From an uncultured Rhodospirillales bacterium (GTDB lineage Bacteria > Pseudomonadota > Alphaproteobacteria > Rhodospirillales > Defluviicoccaceae): a DNA stretch of 14,614 bases. Made by a program: the position numbers and the translations under genes. The stretch covers positions 1 to 14,614 of the forward strand of contig CAKZLS010000545.1 in the NCBI GenBank assembly GCA_937127205.1, read 5' to 3'. The number at the start of each line of letters is the position of its first letter. Position 1 is the first letter of the stretch. The notes beneath the pieces were generated by a model. The model saw nothing but the letters and a program-made list of their open reading frames with translations. It was not told the origin of the DNA and ran no database searches. Shown piece by piece: positions 8,256 to 14,614 of the stretch.

Positions 8256-9287
8256 TCAACCCTGACCCGGCGCGATGCCGAACGCGAGCAGCACGCCGGC
8301 CACCACGACCACCGCCACCAGGGATACCGGCAAAAACACCTTCCATCCCAGGCGCATTAACTGATCGTAACGATATCTCGGAAACGTCGCCCGGACCCAC
8401 AGAAAAACGAACAGGCACGCGGCAATCTTCAGACAGAACCAGATCGGCCCTGGAATCCAATTGAACGGCGCGATGTCGATCGGCGGCAGCCACCCGCCCA
8501 GGAACAGGATGGTGGTCATCGCGGACATCAAAATCATGTTGGCGTATTCGCCAAGGAAAAACATGGCGAATGTCATGGCCGAGTATTCGACGTTGTACCC
8601 GGCCACCAGTTCCGCTTCGGCCTCGGGCAAGTCGAACGGAAGGCGATTGGTCTCGGCCAACGTGGAGACGAAAAAAATCACCGCCATGGGCAACAATGGA
8701 AACAAAAACCAGTTGAACGCCCCCGCTCCCCCTTGTTGGGCTAGCACGATCTCGGAGACGTTGAGCGACCCCACGCACAGCAGCACGGTGATGATGACGA
8801 ACCCCATGGACACTTCGTAGGACACCATCTGCGCCGCCGAACGCATGGCGCCGAGGAACGCATACTTCGAGTTGCTGGCCCAGCCGGCCATGATGATTCC
8901 ATAGACGCCGAGCGAGGAAATGGCGAACAGGTACAGAATGCCCACGTTGATATCGGCGAGCACCATTCCTTCGCCGAAGGGGATCACCGCCCACGCCACC
9001 AACGAAAGGAAAAACGTGATGATCGGTGCCAGGATGAACACCGGTTTGTTGGCCCGGGTCGGCAACACCGTTTCCTTGAGGAACAGCTTCAGGCCGTCGG
9101 CCATGGGTTGAAGCAACCCGAACGGTCCGACCACGTTGGGTCCCTTGCGGCGCTGCATGGCGCCAATGACCTTCCGTTCGAAGAAGGTCAGGTAGGCAAC
9201 CGCCAATAGCAACGGCACGACGATCGCGACGATCTTGATGACGATCCAGAGCGTCGGCCAAATGTATGCATCCCACAACTCAACCAT
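8256..9287 (-). CDS. nuoH: NADH-quinone oxidoreductase subunit H
   Basis: A 343-residue membrane protein homologous to mitochondrial ND1. It anchors the peripheral arm and forms part of the quinone chamber. Recognisable segments are FERK at 36-39, RRKGPNVVGPFGLLQPMADG at 46-65, and the glutamate-rich cytoplasmic loop AETNRLPFDLPEAEAELVAG at 211-230 followed by YNVEYS, a site of quinone and proton coupling. Eight or so hydrophobic segments are visible. The reading frame could begin 11 codons earlier at a TTG (9320), but that adds a charged leader read from within nuoG. The ATG at 9287 gives MVELWDAYIWPTLW, which aligns with the usual NuoH N-terminus. With this start it overlaps the last 8 nt of nuoG. 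Confidence 0.96.
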   Translation of the reverse strand: MVELWDAYIWPTLWIVIKIVAIVVPLLLAVAYLTFFERKVIGAMQRRKGPNVVGPFGLLQPMADGLKLFLKETVLPTRANKPVFILAPIITFFLSLVAWAVIPFGEGMVLADINVGILYLFAISSLGVYGIIMAGWASNSKYAFLGAMRSAAQMVSYEVSMGFVIITVLLCVGSLNVSEIVLAQQGGAGAFNWFLFPLLPMAVIFFVSTLAETNRLPFDLPEAEAELVAGYNVEYSAMTFAMFFLGEYANMILMSAMTTILFLGGWLPPIDIAPFNWIPGPIWFCLKIAACLFVFLWVRATFPRYRYDQLMRLGWKVFLPVSLVAVVVVAGVLLAFGIAPGQG

Positions 9288-11349
9288 GGGTCCCCGTCTT
9301 TCTCGCTTGCTCGTTGACAAACGTCTCGACGCATTTGGCCATGGTCGGAGAGGTTCTGCAAATCGCGTTGGTTAGATAAAAATTATCAATTGCCGGCTCG
9401 AAGGGCTTGTTGCTGACATCGCCTTGCTGGCCGAATGTCCCCCATTCGCCGGGTTCCACGGAATAAGGCGTCCCGAATACCGAATTCGCCTCCACCAGCC
9501 GCGCACGCACCTGCTCGAGTGAATCCATCGGCAGGGTATGCCCCAGCACCTCCGAGAGCGCGCGAAGAATGGTCCAGTCTTCACGGGCGTCACCCGGCGG
9601 ATCGCTGGCCTTGGCCGCCCACTGAACCCGTCCTTCGGTGTTGACGTAGGTCGCATTCTTTTCGGTGTAGGCCGCGCCGGGCAGAATGACGTCGGCGCGG
9701 TGGGCGCCGGCGTCGCCGTGATGGCCTTGGTAAATGACGAACGCCTTGCCGAGGCGCCCGGTATCGATTTCATCGGCACCCAGCAGATACACCACGTCGA
9801 TGTCGCCACGTTCAGCCGCATCGAGAATGCCGGCAACGTCACGCCCCTTCTCGCCGGGCAAGAACCCGAGATCCATGGCGCCGACCCGAGCGGCGGCGGT
9901 GTGCAGAACGTTGAACCCGTTCCACCCCGTCTTGCCGTTGATCAGCCCGCAGCTTTCCGCGATCCGATGGGCCAAGCCCAAGATCACCCCGCCATCGTCG
10001 CGGGTCAGCGCGCCCATGCCCAAGATCAGCATCGGGTGGTCCGCGTCTTTGAGCACCTTGGCGAAGGGATGCTCTCCCGATGCGATTTGTTCCAGCACCG
10101 CCGGATCGTTGCCCAGGTGATCGTAGTCGTAGGTGAGATCCGTCGCCGGGCCCACCAGTCCGACTTTCAAATCACCATGCAGCCAGCACTTCCGGATGCG
10201 CGCGTTCAGTACCGGCGCCTCGGTACGCGGATTGGCACCGATCACCAGGCACGCGCCCGCCTCTTCGACGCCGAGAAGACCGGTGTTGAACAGATAGGAA
10301 GCACGCGGGGCGGCCTCCAGCTTGGCGCCATCCTGGCGGCAATCCATGTTCGGCGAGCCCAGGCTGGTCATCAGCGTCTTGAGCGCAATCATGGATTCGC
10401 AATCGGCGAGGTCACCGGCAACGGCGGCAATGCGATTTCCGTCTACACCCTTGATGCGCTCGGCGATGGCGGCAAACGCCTCGTTCCAACTGGCCGGCCT
10501 GAGCTTGCCGCCGTCCCGCACGTAAGGTCTGTCCAGGCGCTGGTGGCGGAGGCCATCGCAGGCGAACCGCGTCTTGTCGGAAATCCACTCCTCGTTGACC
10601 TCTTCGTTGAGCCGCGGCAGCACCCGCATCACCTCATTGCCGCGGGCATCCACGCGGATCGACGAGCCAATCGCATCCATCACGTCGACGGTTTCGGTCT
10701 TGCGCAATTCCCAAGGCCGGGCGACGAAGGCATAGGGCTTCGAGGTCAGCGCACCCACGGGGCAAAGGTCGATGATGTTGCCCGAGAGCTCGGAGGACAG
10801 CGCCTTTTCGATGTACGTGCCCACTTCCATGTTTTCGCCGCGGCCCGTTGCCCCCAGTTCGGGAACGCCGGCGACTTCGGTGGCAAAGCGAATACACCGC
10901 GTGCAGTGAATGCAGCGGGTCATAATCGTGTCCACCAGCGGACCGAGATCCTTATCCTTTACCGCGCGCTTGTTCTCGAGAAACCGGCCGCGATCGAAAC
11001 CGTACGCCATGGCCTGGTCCTGCAGGTCGCACTCCCCGCCCTGGTCGCAGATGGGGCAATCGAGAGGATGATTGATCAGCAGGAATTCCATCACCCCTTT
11101 GCGCATCTTGTGCACCTCGGGCGAATTGGTATCGATGACCATGCCTTCCGCGGCAGGCATGGCGCATGACGCAACGGGCTTCGGAGAGCCCTTCATGGCG
11201 ACCAGGCACATGCGGCAGTTGCCGGCGATGGAAAGACGCTCGTGATAGCAGAACCGGGGAATTTCCACCCCGATCGACTCGCACGCCTGGAGAACCGTGA
11301 GGCCGGGTTCGACGTCTACGTCCACCCCGTCGATGGTCATTTTCGGCAT
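9280..11349 (-). CDS. nuoG: NADH-quinone oxidoreductase subunit G (75-kDa type)
   Basis: The largest peripheral subunit, 689 residues, homologous to mitochondrial 75-kDa NDUFS1. The N-terminal ferredoxin-like domain binds [2Fe-2S] N1b through C34, C45, C48 and C62. The His/Cys-ligated N5 cluster uses H94, C98, C101 and C107 (HPLDCPICDQGGEC). N4 uses C146, C149, C152 and C196. The rest is a molybdopterin-oxidoreductase-like domain without cofactor. I see no extra four-cysteine N7 motif of the kind found in E. coli NuoG, so this looks like the mitochondrial-type protein. The frame extends to a GTG at 11388, but MPKMTIDGVDVDV from the ATG at 11349 matches the family N-terminus; the Shine-Dalgarno is weak (an AG-rich run upstream). 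The end overlaps nuoH by 8 nt. Confidence 0.96.
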   Translation of the reverse strand: MPKMTIDGVDVDVEPGLTVLQACESIGVEIPRFCYHERLSIAGNCRMCLVAMKGSPKPVASCAMPAAEGMVIDTNSPEVHKMRKGVMEFLLINHPLDCPICDQGGECDLQDQAMAYGFDRGRFLENKRAVKDKDLGPLVDTIMTRCIHCTRCIRFATEVAGVPELGATGRGENMEVGTYIEKALSSELSGNIIDLCPVGALTSKPYAFVARPWELRKTETVDVMDAIGSSIRVDARGNEVMRVLPRLNEEVNEEWISDKTRFACDGLRHQRLDRPYVRDGGKLRPASWNEAFAAIAERIKGVDGNRIAAVAGDLADCESMIALKTLMTSLGSPNMDCRQDGAKLEAAPRASYLFNTGLLGVEEAGACLVIGANPRTEAPVLNARIRKCWLHGDLKVGLVGPATDLTYDYDHLGNDPAVLEQIASGEHPFAKVLKDADHPMLILGMGALTRDDGGVILGLAHRIAESCGLINGKTGWNGFNVLHTAAARVGAMDLGFLPGEKGRDVAGILDAAERGDIDVVYLLGADEIDTGRLGKAFVIYQGHHGDAGAHRADVILPGAAYTEKNATYVNTEGRVQWAAKASDPPGDAREDWTILRALSEVLGHTLPMDSLEQVRARLVEANSVFGTPYSVEPGEWGTFGQQGDVSNKPFEPAIDNFYLTNAICRTSPTMAKCVETFVNEQARKTGTHG

Positions 11350-11384
11350 CTTCTTGGTCTCTCTTCCCTCGGGCTTGCCCTTGG

Positions 11385-11428
11385 GCACGGTCCGTTCAGA
11401 TCAAACCGATCTGAACGGATGGTCGTGC
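11385..11428. repeat. Long inverted repeat in the nuoF-nuoG spacer
   Basis: A perfect 12-bp inverted repeat, TCCGTTCAGATC (11391-11402) and GATCTGAACGGA (11408-11419), surrounds a 5-nt loop. Outside an asymmetric internal loop (one base at 11390 against four at 11420-11423), GCACG (11385-11389) pairs with CGTGC (11424-11428), extending it to a 44-nt hairpin. It fills about half of the 94-nt gap between the nuoF stop (11444) and the nuoG ATG (11349). No T run follows it in the direction of transcription, so it is not a standard intrinsic terminator. Possible roles are an mRNA stability or processing hairpin, an operator, or one copy of a dispersed palindromic repeat; the sequence alone does not decide. 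Confidence 0.85.
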
Positions 11429-11443
11429 TCTAAACCACTGTTT

Positions 11444-12733
11444 TTAGGCCGCCGATTTACGCGTCGACCCCTGTCGCTCCTCGATCCGCCGCTCCAGTTC
11501 CGGTCTGAAATGACGGATCAACCCTTGAATAGGCCAAGCGGCGGCATCACCCAAGGCGCAAATGGTGTGCCCCTCCACTTCACGGGTCACTTCTTCCAAC
11601 AGGTCGATCTCATCGATGGTGGCGCGGCCTTCGCCGAGCCGCTCCATCATGCGCCACATCCACCCCGTGCCCTCGCGGCACGGCGTGCATTGTCCGCAGC
11701 TTTCATGTTTGTAGAATTTCGACAACCGGGTGATCGCAGCGACCACATCGGTGGATTTGTCCATCACCATAATGGCGGCGGTGCCGAGCCCGGATTTGAC
11801 TTCCTGGAGAGAATCAAAATCCATGCGCACGTTGTCGCATACCGACTTGGGAATGACCGGCACCGATGAACCGCCCGGAATGACCGCCAATAGGTTGTCC
11901 CACCCGCCGCGCACGCCACCGGCATGCTTTTCGAGAAGTTCCTTGAGCGGGATTCCCATCTCCTCTTCCACCGTGCAGGGCGCATTGACGTGGCCGGAGA
12001 TGTTAAACAGCTTGGTCCCGGTATTCTTCGGCCGCCCCAGACCGCCAAACCAAATACCGCCACGACGCAGAATGGCCGGCACCACGGCGATGGTCTCGAC
12101 GTTGTTGACGGTGGTCGGACAGCCGTAAAGCCCGACGTTGGCTGGAAACGGCGGTTTCAACCGCGGCTGCCCTTTCTTGCCTTCCAGGCTTTCCAGCAGC
12201 GCCGTTTCCTCGCCGCAAATGTAGGCGCCTGCGCCGAGATGGACATAGACATCGAAATCCCAGCCCGAACCGCTGGCGTTCTTGCCGATCAATTCGGCCT
12301 CATAGGCCTCGTCGACGGCGCGCTGCAGCGCCTCGGCTTCGCGGTAAAACTCGCCGCGGACATAGATGTAGGCAGCGTGAGCCTGCATCCCCACTCCGGC
12401 CAGCAAGCACCCTTCGATCAGCTTGTGCGGTTCATGCCGAAGGATTTCGCGATCCTTGCAGCTTCCGGGTTCGCCCTCGTCGGCGTTGACCACCAGGTAG
12501 TGCGGGCGCTCGCCCACCTGCTTCGGCATGAAGGACCACTTCATACCGGTGCTGAAGCCGGCACCGCCGCGTCCCCGTAAACCGGACTCTTGGACCTCTT
12601 TGACGATATGGTCGCGGCCTAGTGCTACCAAATCCTTGGTCTTGTCCCAGTCGCCGCGGGCCTGCGCGCCCTTCAGTCCGGCGTCCTCGAACCCGTAGAT
12701 ATTCGTAAAGATGCGATCTTCGTCGCGAAGCAT
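11444..12733 (-). CDS. nuoF: NADH-quinone oxidoreductase subunit F (NADH/FMN-binding)
   Basis: A 429-residue peripheral subunit, homologous to mitochondrial 51-kDa NDUFV1, that oxidises NADH with FMN. Visible are the glycine-rich nucleotide motif GLRGRGGAGFSTGMKW (51-66), the FMN/NADH segment NADEGEPG (83-90), GAGAYICGEETALL (167-180), and the N3 [4Fe-4S] ligands C346, C349 and C352 (ESCGQCTPC) with C392 (TICALGD). The length is normal. The ATG at 12733 shares one base with the nuoE stop (TGATG), so the two partners of the flavoprotein module are translationally coupled. The TAA at 11444-11446 is followed by the 94-nt spacer with the inverted repeat. No anomalies. Confidence 0.98.
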   Translation of the reverse strand: MLRDEDRIFTNIYGFEDAGLKGAQARGDWDKTKDLVALGRDHIVKEVQESGLRGRGGAGFSTGMKWSFMPKQVGERPHYLVVNADEGEPGSCKDREILRHEPHKLIEGCLLAGVGMQAHAAYIYVRGEFYREAEALQRAVDEAYEAELIGKNASGSGWDFDVYVHLGAGAYICGEETALLESLEGKKGQPRLKPPFPANVGLYGCPTTVNNVETIAVVPAILRRGGIWFGGLGRPKNTGTKLFNISGHVNAPCTVEEEMGIPLKELLEKHAGGVRGGWDNLLAVIPGGSSVPVIPKSVCDNVRMDFDSLQEVKSGLGTAAIMVMDKSTDVVAAITRLSKFYKHESCGQCTPCREGTGWMWRMMERLGEGRATIDEIDLLEEVTREVEGHTICALGDAAAWPIQGLIRHFRPELERRIEERQGSTRKSAA

Positions 12734-13395
12734 CAGGTTTCTCCCTTTGTCTCGGACTTGCCGCTTGTCTTGGTTTTGCCTCCGCTGCCCGAGGCGGTTA
12801 CCGATGTCAACGTCGTCAGCCCCGTTATCGGCTCCGAGCTGCGCCGGCCAATCTGCGAGCCGGGCTTCGGATTGCCTCCCGCACGCAGCTTATCGAGCAC
12901 GATGTCGATCGTGTCCGCGTCGAGATCTTCGTAAAAATCGTCCCCGATCTGGACGATGGGCGCGTTGACGCAGGCACACAGGCATTCCACCTCGGAAAGC
13001 GTGAACATGCCGTCCTCGGTGGTCTCGCCGAGCTTCACTCCGAGCTTCTTCTCGCAGACCGATAGGATCTCGTCGGAACCGCGAAGCCAGCACGAAAGAT
13101 TAGTGCACACCTGAACATGATGACGCCCGACGGGCTTCAGGTTGTACATGGTGTAGAACGTCGCCACCTCGTAGACGCGGATCGGCGCCATATCGAGGAA
13201 GTCCGCGATATAGTCCAGCACAGGCTGCGGCAGCCACCCGCTGTTCTGCCGCTGGGCTAGATGCAGCAACGGAAGTACGGCACTGGCTTGCCGGCCCTCG
13301 GGATACTTGGCGATAATCTTGTTGGCCGCCGCCAGATTCTCCTCGGTGAAGGCGAACGAGTCGGGTTTATCGACGGTGACAGTTGTCCCGCTCAT
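12733..13395 (-). CDS. nuoE: NADH-quinone oxidoreductase subunit E (24-kDa type)
   Basis: A 220-residue peripheral subunit homologous to mitochondrial 24-kDa NDUFV2. It pairs with NuoF and holds the off-path [2Fe-2S] cluster N1a. The thioredoxin-like ferredoxin domain has ligands C97 and C102 (CTNLSC) and C138 and C142. The motif between the last two reads CLCAC instead of the usual CLGAC, which adds a fifth cysteine, C140. After the domain comes the alphaproteobacterial extension with PKPGSQIGRRSSEPITGLTTLT (about 176-197), then a low-complexity Ser/Thr/Gly/Lys tail (198-220); E. coli NuoE stops near residue 166. The ATG at 13395 overlaps the nuoD stop in an ATGA arrangement, and the stop overlaps the nuoF ATG. 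Confidence 0.97.
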   Translation of the reverse strand: MSGTTVTVDKPDSFAFTEENLAAANKIIAKYPEGRQASAVLPLLHLAQRQNSGWLPQPVLDYIADFLDMAPIRVYEVATFYTMYNLKPVGRHHVQVCTNLSCWLRGSDEILSVCEKKLGVKLGETTEDGMFTLSEVECLCACVNAPIVQIGDDFYEDLDADTIDIVLDKLRAGGNPKPGSQIGRRSSEPITGLTTLTSVTASGSGGKTKTSGKSETKGET

Positions 13396-14570
13396 CGGTC
13401 CACCTCGCCGAAAACGATGTCCAGGGATCCCAGCACGGCGACCACGTCGGCCAGCATGTGTCCGCGGGTCAGGTAATCCATGGCCTGCAGGTGGGCAAAT
13501 CCAGGCGTGCGGATCTTACATCGGTACGGCCGTCCGGTGCCGTCGCTGATGAGGTAGACACCGAACTCGCCCTTGGGCGCCTCAACCACCGTATATGTTT
13601 CGCCGGCGGGCACATGGTAGCCCTCGGTGTAAAGCTTGAAGTGGTGGATCAGCGCTTCCATGGAGTTCTTCATCTCGGCGCGCGGCGGCGGCGCGATCTT
13701 GCGGTCGTCCACTTTCACCGGGCCGGACGGCATCCGGTCCAGGCACTGATGGATGATTTTCAGGCTTTCGCGCATTTCCAGCATGCGCACCAGATAGCGG
13801 TCGTAACAGTCGCCATGGGTACCCACCGGGATGTCGAAATCCATTTCGTCGTAGCAATCATAGGGCTGTGCCTTGCGCAGGTCCCACGCCAGCCCGCAGG
13901 CCCTCAGGCACGGTCCGGTAAATCCCCAATCCAGCGCATCGTCGGCCGAGATTGCCCCGATATCGACGGCGCGCTGCTTGAAAATCCGGTTTTCCGTCAA
14001 CAGTGTCTCGAGGTCGTCCATGACCTTGGGAAACTCGTTGGCCCAGGACTTGATGTCATCGGCTAAGCCCACCGGGAGGTCCATGGAAACGCCGCCGGGA
14101 CGGAAATAGTTCATGTGCAGGCGGGCGCCGCACACCCGCTCGCAGAACTCCATCAGCCGCTCACGCTCCTCGAAGCCCCACAGCATCGGGGTCATCGCCC
14201 CGATATCCATTGCGAACGCGCAGACGGTGAAGAGGTGGTTGGTAATCCGGCCGAGCTCGGCATAGAGCACACGCAGGTACTGCCCGCGCGCAGGCACCTC
14301 GATTCCCAGCAGCTTCTCAACCGCCAGCGCGAACGCATGCTCCTGATTCTGCGGCGCCACATAATCGAGCCGGTCGAAATAGGGAACGGCCTGCATGTAG
14401 GTCTTGTATTCGATCAGCTTTTCGGTGCCGCGGTGGAGCAGCCCAACGTGAGGGTCCGCGCGATCGATAACCTCGCCGTCCATTTCCAGAACCAACCGCA
14501 ACACACCGTGGGCGGACGGATGCTGCGGACCGAAGTTCAGTGTGAGGTTTTTGATCTGAGTTTCGGCCAT
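13392..14570 (-). CDS. nuoD: NADH-quinone oxidoreductase subunit D (49-kDa type)
   Basis: A 392-residue peripheral subunit homologous to mitochondrial 49-kDa NDUFS2 and to the large subunit of NiFe hydrogenases, without nickel ligands. It forms the quinone-binding cavity with NuoB and NuoH. Conserved stretches are NFGPQHPSAHGVLRLVLEMDG (starting at residue 12) with the quinone-site histidines, HRGTEKLIEYKTY at 46-58, and PYFDRLDYVAPQNQEHAF at 63-80 with the likely quinone-site tyrosine Y70. It is a separate gene, not a nuoCD fusion as in E. coli. The ATG at 14570 shares a base with the nuoC stop (TAATG), and its TGA overlaps the nuoE ATG. Length and sequence are ordinary. Confidence 0.98.
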   Translation of the reverse strand: MAETQIKNLTLNFGPQHPSAHGVLRLVLEMDGEVIDRADPHVGLLHRGTEKLIEYKTYMQAVPYFDRLDYVAPQNQEHAFALAVEKLLGIEVPARGQYLRVLYAELGRITNHLFTVCAFAMDIGAMTPMLWGFEERERLMEFCERVCGARLHMNYFRPGGVSMDLPVGLADDIKSWANEFPKVMDDLETLLTENRIFKQRAVDIGAISADDALDWGFTGPCLRACGLAWDLRKAQPYDCYDEMDFDIPVGTHGDCYDRYLVRMLEMRESLKIIHQCLDRMPSGPVKVDDRKIAPPPRAEMKNSMEALIHHFKLYTEGYHVPAGETYTVVEAPKGEFGVYLISDGTGRPYRCKIRTPGFAHLQAMDYLTRGHMLADVVAVLGSLDIVFGEVDR

Positions 14571-14614
14571 TATGTGCGCTCTTGTTCTTCCGCTTTTTCA
14601 TCGCCGGGCAACTG
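14570..14614 (-). CDS. nuoC: NADH-quinone oxidoreductase subunit C, C-terminal fragment (runs off the right edge)
   Basis: The last 14 codons and a TAA stop are present, encoding QLPGDEKAEEQERT. LPGDEKA fits the usual end of alphaproteobacterial NuoC (30-kDa type), and the position directly ahead of nuoD with a one-base TAATG overlap is the expected place for it. The call rests mainly on context because the fragment is so short. The rest of nuoC, nuoB and nuoA, with the operon promoter, should lie beyond the right edge. Confidence 0.85.
   Translation of the reverse strand, partial: QLPGDEKAEEQERT

Noticed and set aside
8239..9276. Open frame continuing upstream of nuoI through nuoH, suggesting a 508-residue NuoI fusion
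   Set aside because: The extra part is Arg/His/Gly-rich and not family-like, while NuoH is intact in another frame over the same bases. The NuoI start at 8238 has a ribosome binding site and gives the normal length.
9288..9320. TTG start of nuoH at 9320 adding 11 charged residues
   Set aside because: The ATG at 9287 gives the family-typical N-terminus leading directly into the first membrane helix; the leader is simply nuoG sequence in another frame.
9538..11169. A 543-codon open frame on the plus strand antisense to nuoG, and a 223-codon one (174-845) antisense to coaX
   Set aside because: Both lie wholly opposite strongly conserved genes, have no recognisable domains, and are rich in His, Arg, Gly and Gln as expected from reading GC-rich codons backwards. 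They are frame shadows.
11350..11388. GTG start of nuoG at 11388 adding 13 residues
   Set aside because: The GTG lies in the outer stem of the inverted repeat, and the added lysine-rich leader is not part of the family N-terminus, which begins at MPKMTIDG.
11385..11428. Intrinsic (Rho-independent) terminator after nuoF
   Set aside because: No T run follows the hairpin on the transcribed strand, and essential complex I genes lie downstream in the same direction.
1..14614. Defence system, mobile element, CRISPR array, prophage or other accessory system
   Set aside because: The whole window is filled by intact, co-oriented core genes with short junctions; no transposase, integrase, direct-repeat array or gene of unknown function is present.

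Overview
The window is a housekeeping segment of an alphaproteobacterial chromosome, with all genes on the minus strand. It covers most of the 14-subunit NADH:quinone oxidoreductase (respiratory complex I) operon and three genes behind it. Three things point to Alphaproteobacteria: the gene order nuoC-D-E-F-G-H-I-J-K-L-M-N followed by a biotin protein ligase gene, coaX and an RNase J gene; separate rather than fused nuoC and nuoD; and an extended NuoE C-terminus. G+C looks moderately high. A Rhodospirillales-like bacterium is plausible, but I cannot fix the genus.

Layout in transcription order (high to low coordinates): the last 14 codons of nuoC (14614-14570); nuoD, nuoE and nuoF, with 1- or 4-nt overlaps; a 94-nt spacer holding a perfect 12-bp inverted repeat; nuoG, nuoH and nuoI; an 89-nt spacer with a small GC-rich hairpin; nuoJ, nuoK, nuoL, nuoM and nuoN, with gaps of 27 nt or less; then birA, coaX and the first 53 codons of an RNase J gene running off the window. 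No intergenic stretch exceeds 100 nt. I see no tRNA, rRNA, insertion sequence, CRISPR array, prophage gene, convincing promoter or intrinsic terminator. The operon promoter should lie beyond the right edge, ahead of nuoA.

Together the genes make one machine. NuoE, F and G form the NADH-oxidising module with FMN and Fe-S clusters. NuoC, D and I (with NuoB outside the window) carry electrons to the quinone site. NuoH, J, K, L, M and N (with NuoA outside) form the proton-pumping membrane arm. The genes behind them are metabolic and RNA-related: BirA biotinylates carboxylase carrier proteins, CoaX makes 4'-phosphopantothenate for coenzyme A, and RNase J processes RNA.

I found no previously undescribed system. 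Points worth a second look are the inverted repeat between nuoF and nuoG, the fact that the only two sizeable spacers both hold hairpins and bracket nuoGHI, an extra cysteine inside the NuoE [2Fe-2S] motif, recurrent TGAGGA stop/Shine-Dalgarno fusions, and a probable TTG start for birA.
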